A stretch of 12,396 bases of DNA from Acanthamoeba sp. SK_2022b (GCA_027943245.1 JANDJZ010000142.1:1-12396), one strand, 5' to 3'. Positions 1-7,665 are shown, counted from the stretch's first letter. Made by a program: numbers and translations. Notes: generated by a model not told the origin, from the sequence alone.

Positions 1-539
1 GCGTGGGCCAGGGCTTCGTTCTGTCGGGCAGCGAGGACAACAACGTGTACATATGGAACCGGGAGCACGGCACGCTGTTGGACTCGCTCGCCGGCCACAC
101 GGGCACGGTCAACTCGGTGGCGTGGAACCCCAAGAACCCGCACCAGCTCGCCGCGGCCTCGGACGACCACACGATCCGCATCTGGGAGTCGGAGCACGCC
201 CCGAAGAGGCACGGCACGAAGAGGAAGGCGCGGGGCGCGCACGAGGGCGAGCACGGGGGCGTCGCGACCGAGAACGGCAAGGCCGTCGGTGGAGGAGGCA
301 ACGGGGTGCACGCCCACGATCGTCACGGCCAGCTGCAGCAGGTCAAGGTGAAGGAGAAGGCCGATGATGACGAGGATGATGATGGCGATGAGGAAGACGA
401 TGACTGCGACAGCGACGGGGTGGCTGCCATGAACATCGCGCAGGACGAGGAGGGCAGCAAGCCTTCACGACTGAGCGGCCTTGGGCCGTTGCTTGGCTGG
501 CCTACCTTGTGCGTGAATGTAAATAAATTGAATAAATAA
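1..539 (+). CDS. WDR26/GID7-like WD40 protein, 3' end (partial)
   Basis: Only the C-terminal part is in the window; the frame is open from the first base, so it is one exon or part of one. Residues 1-60 carry the end of a WD40 propeller: a [10 protein letters not shown] blade, then [13 protein letters not shown] and SDDHTIRIW. This order and wording match the last two blades of WDR26 (yeast Gid7), a scaffold of the CTLH/GID ubiquitin ligase. After the last blade comes a low-complexity tail: a basic stretch ([11 protein letters not shown]), a Gly/His-rich part and a strongly acidic run of Asp/Glu near residues 120-138. The final residues (NVNKLNK) are read into an AATAAA-rich repeat and the stop TAA lies inside it, so the last few codons are less certain. 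The WD40 assignment is firm; the WDR26 assignment is by recognition and could be another WD40 family. Confidence 0.75.
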   Translation, partial: VGQGFVLSGSEDNNVYIWNREHGTLLDSLAGHTGTVNSVAWNPKNPHQLAAASDDHTIRIWESEHAPKRHGTKRKARGAHEGEHGGVATENGKAVGGGGNGVHAHDRHGQLQQVKVKEKADDDEDDDGDEEDDDCDSDGVAAMNIAQDEEGSKPSRLSGLGPLLGWPTLCVNVNKLNK

Positions 540-557
540 ATAAATAAACAAATAAAT
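522..557 (+). terminator. Polyadenylation signal cluster of the WD40 gene
   Basis: AATAAA occurs at 522 and 531 and is then repeated as TAAA/AATA units to about 557. This would serve as the 3' processing signal for the upstream WD40 gene. It overlaps the stop codon at 537-539, so the 3' UTR must be very short or cleavage lies a little downstream. Confidence 0.5.
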
Positions 558-830
558 ATCCAAAAAGTTTGGGCACAGAAAAGGCCTAAAGCAAAACAGA
601 AATTAGAGGGAAACACGGCAAGGACAAAGAAGGAAAGCGCCGGAACGACGCAGATTGAGAAAAGGAAACAGCCACGCCTTTTTTCGATCCATTGGCCAGG
701 AGTGCTCACGTGCAGCGATCAGTATGGCTTGGACTGGTGGAGACGTGGGAAAACTCGAGCTCTCTTGGGTGAGGTTGCAATGTAATGCTCCAATGGAACG
801 GTGCCAACACAAGGAACCCCCCCCCCGAGC
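540..830. other. Intergenic stretch without recognisable gene
   Basis: After the polyadenylation repeat the sequence is of mixed composition, with a C-run at 817-826 (nine or more C). Open frames on either strand are short and have no recognisable motif. It most likely separates the WD40 gene from the possible small gene that follows. Confidence 0.4.
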
Positions 831-833
831 AGG

Positions 834-840
834 TATTTAA
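834..840 (+). promoter_or_regulatory. TATA-like box (TATTTAA)
   Basis: TATTTAA lies in GC-richer DNA about 95 bases before an ATG in good context (TCACCATG at 931). A pyrimidine-rich patch 20-35 bases downstream could hold the start site. Strength is unknown; it is listed because it agrees with the spliced frame that follows. Confidence 0.3.
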
Positions 841-930
841 ACGCCCGTTTCGACCTCAGTTCTTCACTTTTCTACCCACCAGCTACAACCAACAACCAAA
901 CTACCTGTGGAACCTCTTACCTCCCTCACC

Positions 931-1507
931 ATGCTACTTAAGCTATGCCTCGAGTCCCGCTACCACCATCCGAGCTGCAAGTGAGGCGACCGTGGACCTG
1001 GTGGACTGAGCTTGTACCTGGGCCGGACTGAGCCCTTGCCCACGAAACCTTAGCATCATAACACCAAAGGTTGGCGCCACCCTTCAAGAGTAAAAGGTAA
1101 CCTCATCTTACATCTTTCATCTTCTCAAGTATTGACCACCTCTCGGGCTCTATTACAGATGCCCTCCAACTCAAGCGCAACCACCGGGCCTGAAGGAGAA
1201 CAGCTGCGGGGGGCCTGCAAGGTACATGGCTGCTTCTCCCCCCCCCCCTTTCTCATTTTCAGAGTGACCACAAGCTTTCTTCTGTGGGACAGAGGCCACC
1301 TCAAGCCTACATGTGTTTGTGTGTTTGGTTGTGCGTGACTCATGGTTAAACCGAGGTGGGCGGTTACCCTCTGAGGCGATATGGTTGTGCTCTCTCTTCT
1401 CCATTCTGTCTTCTCACGCACACAGAACTACCTGCTCTGAGCATGTCCAACCTCAGTGTGCGAACCACGGCATCGTGTGCGGTCCTCAGCCCCATGGGTC
1501 TCCCTGA
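931..1507 (+). CDS. Possible small spliced gene, cysteine-rich 64-residue protein
   Basis: I do not recognise this protein. A model of three exons, 931-980, 1159-1221 and 1426-1507, gives 195 bases with no internal stop. Intron 1 (981-1158) has donor GTGAGG and acceptor TATTACAG. Intron 2 (1222-1425) has donor GTACAT and acceptor CACACAG. The first ATG follows TCACC, a good initiation context. The product starts MLLKLCLESRYHH, is rich in Pro and Cys, and has a C-x(6)-C spacing in CANHGIVC near its end. Against it: no homology, low-complexity C and CA runs in intron 2, and other exon joins are possible. A pyrimidine-rich acceptor-like site also precedes 1675, so the transcript may continue differently or be non-coding. 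Confidence 0.25.
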
Positions 1508-1920
1508 GGACTTGCCTGGCCACATAGGTGGTGCCCCTGCAGGCGCATGCGAGGACTTGAGAGAGTTCAGGCCTCTGTTCTCCGTCCTACCGGAGATGGG
1601 GATGGCTTGGGGCTCGGCCATCCTCTGTGTGTCTATCCCCTCCGTTTCTCTCTTTCTTCTGTCTCTCTGCAGGTGAAGGTGGCCGGCCCCCAGCTCTCCC
1701 AGCCCAGCAAGCGTTCGCTACCACACGCCCCAACGCGCGCTCGACCAGTCGGCCCAGCCCACGAAAGCAGCGTCGTCATCGGTAAAGAGCCGCAGGCGGA
1801 TGTCAACGATAGGGTGACCGCGACCAAGGCCATCGCGAGGAGGCGAGTGACTTGTCGGCCCTTAACAACAAACAACATTCAAATGCAACTCTTGTTCTTT
1901 ACCCAACCGAAAACTTTGGC
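1508..1920. other. Region with splice-like signals but no clear gene
   Basis: A long pyrimidine tract ending TCTCTGCAG (about 1640-1674) looks like a 3' splice site and is followed by about 180 bases with few stops in plus frames. The encoded peptides have no recognisable motif. It could be a 3' exon of the small gene upstream, a 3' UTR, or intergenic DNA before the convergent transporter, whose stop lies at 1923. Confidence 0.25.
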
Positions 1921-1922
1921 CG

Positions 1923-2582
1923 TTAGCCCTCGGGTCGTCGGAGGAAGTTGAGGTAGAGGTTGGACGCGGTGCCGATGACGCCCATGGAGAGGCCGATGGT
2001 GATGAGGAGCGACGAGAGGTAGGTGTGGGGGTCCTTCCAGCTCGCGCCCGACACCTTGAGGTGGGTGAGCGCCGGCACGATGTGGCCGCAGAACATCACG
2101 CACGTTCCGCCCAGCAGACCAAACACCTGCTCGTCGGTCCACATGTGTGAGCGAATGCGAATCACTCCCGCGCGCGAGTGTGGTCAAGGCAGGGGGACAG
2201 ATACCGTGGTGATGTTGGGGACGGCGATGGCCACGAAGACGAGGAGGAAGATGATGGCCAGCGTCGCCAGCACGTCACGGAAGACGTGCGGGCCTTCGCT
2301 CGGGCCAAAGAGCATGTAGTCCACACTGCGCAGGAGGCGGTGAGCGTTTGGCGGCTGCGGAGGACATAAACAGGGAGGGCGGGGGAGGAGGGGGAGAGCA
2401 CTACCTTGTGCGACAGGGCGTGGTGAAGAAGGGCACGCTCGTGATGAGGGCGATGGTGAAGATGAACGACGCGGCCTGGAGCAGTATGTCGCTCAGCGGG
2501 TAGTTGTTCAGCATGTTCTGCTGCGTCGCATCCAGGAACGACAAGTAGCCGCACACGCCTTCCATCAACGCACACGCACACA

Positions 2583-2647
<65 letters not shown>

Positions 2648-3527
2648 ACACGATGATGTCAGAGCTTGCGCGCACGGGAGGCAGGGCGCACGGGAGAGGG
2701 CGTACCGAGAGCAGAGTAGAAGAGGAAGAGGATGAGGCAGTCGGTGAAGCTGCATGCGCCGGCCGTCCTGGGGCTGGAGCTCCTGATAGAACGGGAAGAT
2801 GGAGATGTGGGCCGAGTAGACGTAGAACATGATCGGGAGGAGCGGGAGGAGCGCGGGCGACCCAAAGTTGGCGTAGGCGATGCGGTCGCGCACGACGTCC
2901 CACTCGGCCAGCGCGAAGCGCTCGAACGAAGAGGATGATGAACAGCAGGAAGAAGATGGAGGCGAAGCCCAGCGACGACACGTAGCGCAGCGACGACAGG
3001 TTCTTGACCAGCGCCAGCGGCAGGATGACGACCAGGGTGAAGGCCAGGATGAGGAACCACCGCTCGGTCAGGAAGGCCGACGCCGCGGGCCCCGGTGACC
3101 ACGAGGAGGAGGAGGAGGAGTAGTAGTGGGACAGCTCGCCCAGGTCCACGCCCAGGAACAGCCGCAGGTAGTTGGGCAGCACGTCGCCCACGATGATCAG
3201 CTTGCCGATCGCGCTGCCCCACGACACGACGATGATGTTCACGTTCACCACCTTCTCCTGTTGCGTTGTGCGCGCGCGTGGGAGAGTGAGCGTTGATGTG
3301 GAGCGATAGCGAGAGAGAGAAAGAGAGAAGGCTGGGCCCACACCATGCGCTTGCCCAGGACTTTGCCGACGAGCTCCTCGTAGGAGGTGGTGTGTGGGTG
3401 GCCTCGAGCGCGGAGACGAGGAGGTGGTAGGAGTAGAAGGTGAGCGCCGCGCCCAGCAGGAGGAAGGCCACGCCCGACGCCAGCCCGAATTGCATGAAGA
3501 TGAATGGCAGCGTCAGCGACGAGGAGC
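1923..3527 (-). pseudogene. AAAP/SLC38-type amino-acid transporter, 5'-truncated and frameshifted
   Basis: Exons on the minus strand: 3344-3527, 2706-3257, 2405-2558, 2205-2325 and 1923-2126, stop TAA at 1925-1923. The protein is a membrane amino-acid carrier. Visible marks are SSSLTLPFIFMQFG (end of the first helix and start of the second), SYEELVGKVLGK before the third helix, GSAIGKLIIVGDVLP, a hydrophobic helix ending FFLLFIILF, YSAHISIFPFYQEL, then PCRTSVDYMLFG and a final VFGLLGG helix pair. All four introns (86, 147, 79 and 78 bases) have GT-AG ends and join in frame. Three breaks spoil it: frame changes near 3388-3400 (before SYEEL), 2921-2935 (after FIILF) and 2748-2756 (after DGRRM). 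No N-terminal exon carrying the conserved Asn-Gly first-helix motif can be found upstream, where the AT-rich island starts. Sequencing error is the alternative for the shifts, but the neighbouring genes show none. Confidence 0.8.
2584..2646. repeat. (CA)n microsatellite inside transporter intron
   Basis: About 31 uninterrupted CA units, read as TG on the coding strand. It fills much of the intron 2559-2705, whose ends are GTACGC and GGAAG. Frames through it encode only Cys-Val repeats and are not genes. Confidence 0.95.
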
Positions 3528-3556
3528 CTGCACCACGCGCGTACACACGTCGTCCA

Positions 3557-3585
3557 TGTTGGTCGGTAAGAAAGAGCGACCAACA
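3557..3585. repeat. Perfect 9-bp inverted repeat (hairpin)
   Basis: TGTTGGTCG at 3557-3565 and CGACCAACA at 3577-3585 are exact reverse complements separated by 11 bases. It sits between the first surviving transporter exon and the left edge of the AT-rich island. It may mark an older insertion end or be a transcribed hairpin; no function is shown. Confidence 0.7.
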
Positions 3586-3587
3586 AT

Positions 3588-3822
3588 GTCGAAAATGATT
3601 GGCATCTCTGTGCAATCATGCCCAGGAAAGGTATGTTTGTGAAGTGAAATAATATGAATTTTAATTAGGTAAGATTTCTCATTTTTCAAAGCTGGACAGG
3701 TGCAAAAAATGAGGGAGGGTCATTTTTTGTGTTGTGAATATGAAGTTATCAGAGAACCTCCTCTATTATCACATGAGGGGTCGAAAATGACTGGCGTTTT
3801 TTTGTGCAATCATTCCTTTGAA
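3588..3822. repeat. Direct repeat pair at the left end of the island
   Basis: A block of about 35 bases starting GTCGAAAATGATTGGC (3589) recurs as GTCGAAAATGACTGGC at 3780, and both blocks end in GTGCAATCAT. Within each copy ATGAYTG and CAATCAT are inverted arms. Such subterminal repeats often bind transposase; here that role is inference. Confidence 0.55.
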
Positions 3823-4100
3823 TGAAGCACTATCAGGGCAATTACTCAAATTAATCACACACAGCGATTGTAATTTCAAATTGCAATAATTTTGGGTGGA
3901 TGGCAGTTAGAAGCAATAAAACCGTTTTAATTGGGTAAAATTTCAGTTTTTGTTACCACAGTTGTTACAACAAAATTTATAACAACAAAATTCATTTTAG
4001 AAGGGTGGAAATCATGGTCTAAATTTTTGTGTAGCAAATGGAGGTTAAATTTACTCATGGGCTAACAAAACCAGGTAGTGTGCAGGTTGTTGTTGTTATT
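3823..4100. other. AT-rich non-coding stretch of the island
   Basis: Rich in A/T with short repeated words such as AACAACAAAATT and TTGTTGTTGTTATT. No sizeable frame or motif on either strand. Probably the untranslated 5' part of the plus-strand transposon. Confidence 0.4.
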
Positions 4101-4105
4101 TAGTA

Positions 4106-4310
4106 GTGATTGGATGGTGGATTAGTGTTCAACCTCAGAATAGCATGGAGTCATTGGAATTAAGAAAATTGGATCAGGAAAATGTTTTATTTGGATCACA
4201 TACACATACATGGTCCCCATTGATTTCATTATGGGCCAATGGTTGCAAATACCCTGCTGGCCTTTGCTACGAATTTTCAGGCCAACTAATATGCACACCA
4301 ATGCAGAATG
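4106..4310 (+). other. Possible exon of the plus-strand element, unrecognised
   Basis: An open frame reads on from 4106 into the CA repeat. Before the repeat it has fairly normal protein composition (for example ESLELRKLDQENVLFG and LWANGCKYPAGLCYEF). I do not recognise it. It may be an N-terminal exon of the transposase downstream, with the CA-rich tract as intron, since a CTCATCCCTCAG acceptor follows at 4433. Confidence 0.25.
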
Positions 4311-4350
4311 CACACACACTCACACACACCCACACACACCCACACCCACA

Positions 4351-4381
<31 letters not shown>

Positions 4382-4400
4382 CCACACGCATGTGCACACA
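4311..4400. repeat. Imperfect (CA)n tract with CCC interruptions
   Basis: CA dinucleotides broken by CCC and CT units, ending near a CATGTGCACAC patch. Three overlapping frames through it (Thr-His or Pro-Thr repeats) are artefacts of the repeat. Confidence 0.9.
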
Positions 4401-4433
4401 CAACACACAATGAACCTCTTCTCATCCCTCAGG

Positions 4434-5451
4434 TACCATGTGTTTGGGTGGCCCATTGATCATGCCTCTGGCCACTCTGAAGCCCATGTCCTCCACTTCT
4501 TCAAGAATGCTGATGGTGTTCCAGTGATGTGAGACAAGGCTTTCCACACATCAGATAATGGTCACAAGCCTGTCAGCTGCTCAGTTCCATGCCATGGTGA
4601 GTTTGTCTCCCCACTTCGCTTCACCTCCTTTTCTTTCTGATTGTCATCCCTCATATGATCCTGCAGATGTTCCCTACCCACACCCACCACAAAGCCCTTA
4701 TGCAGGACTTCAGAAGTCCTGCTTGATATCCCAGCCCATTGCAAAGAACCGCTCTTCTTGCAGAGTGGCAGCAGGTTTGGAGAGTGCTGAGGCTGCCTCC
4801 CATCCAGATTCAAACCATGTTCCATTCTCTCACTCCACACTCTGCTGCTGCCACACAGCTTGACAACTCACTCACTTGTTTCCAGACTCATGTTCAAGTG
4901 GCTGCCAGGCAAAATCCACAGGATGCACTTCCATTCACCTTCTCTGCAGGTTTGTTACAAACTTTGTTAAAAGTGATGTTGAAAAGTAAAAATGGCACAA
5001 CTCAATTTTATGGACCAAAAGTTTCAGATGGGAGGTGATTTGAATAAAAGAAGAATAAAAAAACACCAGTATATTGAAAGTTAAAGAATAGGTGGCACTC
5101 AGCCCAAGCTCATGTCCACAACCACTTCTCATGGGGCACCGAGTCAAGTTTGTTACCCCCAAGGCCTGTGCAAGAGGGGATGCTAGGACCATGGAAGGAG
5201 TCCAACAGCTCACCAAGGAGGACAAGAAGAACAACAAGCTCATCCCGGCCACTTGTGCACAGGTTGAGGGGCCATTTGGGAGGATGAAGGAGACCTTCAC
5301 AGCCTTGAAGGGTCCCTTTGCAGATGGGGAACAGTATACCTGTGTCTTCTGGACAGCTGTTGGAGTTCACAACAGCTGTGCACAGATGAATACATGGTCT
5401 AGTTTTCCATTTAATAGCCCATTTCCATGGTCATCTTCCTCAGCACACTGA
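4434..5451 (+). pseudogene. DDE transposase remnant, copy 1 (PIF/Harbinger or IS5-like fold)
   Basis: The best part is 5140-5400: VKFVTPK, then LTKEDKK, then the block QVEGPFGRMKETFTALKGPF, then GVHN. VExxFGrmK is the usual surrounding of the catalytic Glu in DDE_Tnp_4-type (PIF/Harbinger, IS5) transposases; the Glu codon is at 5266-5268. Just upstream in another frame is VHNHFSWG (5114-5137), equivalent to the second Asp block ADNHF of copy 2, with Asp replaced by His. A frameshift between 5128 and 5142 separates them. Upstream exons are suggested by GTGAGT at 4597, CTGCAG at 4661-4666, CTTGCAG at 4757-4763 and CTGCAG|GTTTG near 4950. Exon 4434-4596 has FGWPIDHASGH and an in-frame TGA after VPVM. 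It is inactive. Family placement below DDE level is inference. Confidence 0.6.
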
Positions 5452-5712
5452 CAAAAAAAACTCTACAGGGACCAGCCATTTTTTGTTGGACGTGTGGAAC
5501 AATAGAGGCAGTTATGGGAGAGTAGTGGAGGTGGATGACAGGTTGACCCAGAGGAAAGCTTGTTAATGGCTTGAGTGAGATGTTTGGGTGTAGAACCCAA
5601 TGTGGTGGTTTGAGTAGAGGTGCTCAGCAGTGAATGTTGAGCTCCAAGTCACCAGTGTAGATTCCACAATTTCACAATTGCCTCACCTCTTCCATCCTAA
5701 TGCATCAGGATG
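5452..5712. other. No gene seen; 3' flank of transposase copy 1
   Basis: Mixed-composition sequence with stops in all frames and no motif. It begins with an A-run just after the stop of copy 1 (ACAAAAAAAAC near 5451-5461). Confidence 0.35.
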
Positions 5713-5819
5713 TTATAGTAATTCATTTTTTATATAGTAATTCATACTACTATACTATATAATATATACTACTACTAGTAATATATACTAATTCATTTTT
5801 TTTTTTTTTTTTTTTTTTT
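5713..5819. repeat. AT-rich TAGTAATTCAT repeats ending in a T-run
   Basis: AGTAATTCAT or a one-base variant occurs three times (about 5718, 5740 and 5787) among TATATACTACTA words. A run of about 25 T ends at 5819. Read on the minus strand the run is a poly(A) tail-like tract at the 3' end of whatever lies at 5820-6550. Confidence 0.7.
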
Positions 5820-6550
5820 GAAATCAGGTCACCATCATTCACATTGTGCATCAGAACAAAAAACCGATTATTGGTCCCAGAAACATGATGCCCCTTGGAA
5901 TAAGGGGACAAAATAGTGAAGGAATACATACTGGAATATTGTGAAACTGAGTCTGAGTGCCAAGAAGGCACTGAAATTGCTCCAAGAAAGATGGGGAAAA
6001 CTTGGATCATCTTCTGACTGTTGGGAGACTTGCTTGGACTAAGGAGTTGTTGAAGTGCTTGAGGTTCCTGTATAGAATGATCATTAAGGGTACTTAAACA
6101 CAAACAATCACAAAAGGACAATACCTTTGCTTGTTGGAGTTCCAAAAAAACTTAGAAAAACCAAGGTACAAAGGAAAAGGCTGGAACACGGCTATCACTC
6201 AGGTCTCACTGAGTCACAGTGGCCAACTTCATCATCCAGACAAGGTCTCAGGTGTGTTAAATGTTTGCCCTCTTCCTTGTAAGTGAAGGTTGATGGTTAT
6301 AATGTTTGCATTACTGCAATTCTATAGGTGTCACTCCTCACCACACTGCCAAGTTCACTTCTTCATTCATATACCCATCCTCTTCTCTCACATGCTATCT
6401 CTTGCCCCCCCCCCTGATCTTGGTGGAAGATTTCCTGTCCACAACTTGGCTGGTCAGTGTGACCACCAGTCCCTCCACCACCAACACACACTTATGGCTA
6501 ACTTCATCTTTTGAGATTGTGGGTGACAGATTTCCTGATGTGATTTCACT
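5820..6550. other. Unassigned part of the island between the two transposase copies
   Basis: No convincing gene. The minus strand has two open stretches (5750-6145 and 6395-6604), but the first runs into the poly(A)-like tract and neither has a recognised motif. Minus-strand transcripts of copy 2 would run through here, so it may be its 3' untranslated region or a separate poly(A)-tailed insertion. Confidence 0.3.
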
Positions 6551-6559
6551 TTGTGCTTG

Positions 6560-7310
6560 TTGGAGAGAGCCAAACAAGAGCTGTTTGTTGTTCTTTGTCC
6601 ACATGCCAGGGCTGCTTTAGGGCTTCAAAAATAGTAACCACATGGCCAAGGCCATTCTCAACATGGGTGTGGGCTGACTCCTCCTCCTGGGTTAATGTTG
6701 CTAAGCCCTCCCCAGTCACTGGCCTGTGCCAAGCGACTGTCATCACAAATTAGATGCTGTGAATATTCGATTTGCCCTCAAAATGGTTGTCAGCAAGAAT
6801 TGTGGCCCCAGCAAGCTCCTCCTTGATTTTCTATCGATGTTGCATCTTGAGGAAGTTGCTGTTGTAGACCTTGGGAGAGTACCCTCCCCAAAGCATGCAA
6901 AAACAACCACATGCATCAGAGAGAGCCTTGAACCTTTATGCAGGGGAAATGGCCTTGTAGGACCAAGATGGGTCTTTACAGCTGGCACAGTGCTTGCCAG
7001 ATCCAAAGGCAACCACCAGCAACAGCACCTTGGAGGTTGTGTGCTGTGCTTTCCAGCCACTGCGTGTGCCAAAGGGTAATTGGAGTTTCCCCCCCATTTT
7101 TTGTGGGTGTGGTGGATGTTTTGGTGAAGTAACCAACTTGAACAGCCAATCCACTTCTGGCCATGCTTGAGCTCATTGTAGCTGATAGCATACTCATCCT
7201 TGTACAGGGTCACCAGGACGAATTGATGGTAGAATTTGGCACCTTGTTTCACTGCCCAAAGAGCTGGCTCCTCTGCCATGACAAAACGGATGAGCAACCT
7301 TGGGATCTTC
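6560..7310 (-). pseudogene. DDE transposase remnant, copy 2, opposite strand
   Basis: Read on the minus strand, in order: a coding-like block with AKFYHQFVLVTLYKDEYAI and YNELKHGQKW (about 7290-7140); SCKDPSWSYKAI; RFKALSDACGCF with the probable first catalytic Asp (6915-6917); LWGGYSPKVYN; LAGATILADNHFEGK with the second Asp (ADNHF at 6780-6794); and finally HVENGLGHVVTIFEALKQPW with the probable Glu (VEN at 6654-6662). The last block aligns without gaps to the Glu block of copy 1 (shared V, E, G, F, A, L, K, P at the same spacing) and is preceded by LTQEEE against LTKEDK. At least two in-frame stops (near 6937 and 6834) and a frame change before the Glu block show it is dead. Family placement is by motif only. 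Confidence 0.6.
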
Positions 7311-7665
7311 TTGTGTCAAGCAAGCGACTGTGATGCTAATGGTGGTGTTGGCTGGTAAGTATGGGAGTGGGAGCATCTTGCTTTTTATTGTACCCCCTGC
7401 ACCAAAAAATACAGGAGCGCATAGTGTACTCTTTCCAGTGATTTTAGTTTGTACCTGGGCCTCAATGATTTTCTTGTTTCAGCGTCTATTAGATAGATAC
7501 AAAATCAAAGAGAAAGGGGCAATGGTATTTTTTACTTGATTGGGTGCCAAGGGTGGTGCGCCAATCATGCTCAGTAAAAGATGAGCTCATGGCCTAGTGC
7601 CTTCGTGCCATCATTGCCGTGCTGTGATATCCTCATGTACTATTACGCCCAACAAGCAAGCAGAC
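7311..7665. other. Right end of the island and 3' flank of FOXRED1
   Basis: No gene seen. It holds an acceptor-like CATCACAG on the minus strand (about 7331-7324), a reverse-strand AATAAA at 7389-7384, and near 7539 the start of GC-richer DNA. The 97 bases between 7569 and the FOXRED1 stop contain no transporter-like exon. Confidence 0.4.

Larger units (their letters stand above)
3588..7568. mobile_element. AT-richer island with two decayed DDE transposons
   Basis: Base composition falls sharply from the GC-rich flanks at about 3588 and recovers after about 7570. The outer ends carry ATGATTGGC (3595-3603) and its exact reverse complement GCCAATCAT (7560-7568), a candidate terminal inverted repeat. 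Inside are two related DDE transposase remnants facing each other, one on the plus strand (about 4434-5451) and one on the minus strand (about 6560-7310). Between them lies an AT-rich, T-run-containing junction. No clear target-site duplication is visible, and the flanking bases (GTCGAAA left, GCTCAGT right) do not match. The exact ends are therefore uncertain, and the island may be two nested elements rather than one. Confidence 0.6.

Noticed and set aside
323..709. 128-residue minus-strand frame with a Ser run
   Set aside because: The Ser run is the antisense of the WD40 protein's acidic tail, and the rest crosses AT-rich polyadenylation repeats.
2326..2404. A fourth transporter frameshift at the junction after PCRT
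   Set aside because: Using the CCGCAG acceptor breaks the frame, but the CTGCGCAG acceptor 28 bases further on joins PCRTS to VDYMLFG in frame, so no break is needed.
2583..2649. Cys-Val repeat frames around the CA tract
   Set aside because: They are translation of a microsatellite inside a well-defined intron.
5750..6145. 131-residue minus-strand frame
   Set aside because: It runs into the poly(A)-like tract as a Lys run, has no motif, and starts inside the transposon island; nothing supports translation.
3588..7568. Viral or giant-virus insertion as the source of the AT-rich island
   Set aside because: The only recognisable proteins are DDE transposase remnants with introns; no viral hallmark gene is present.
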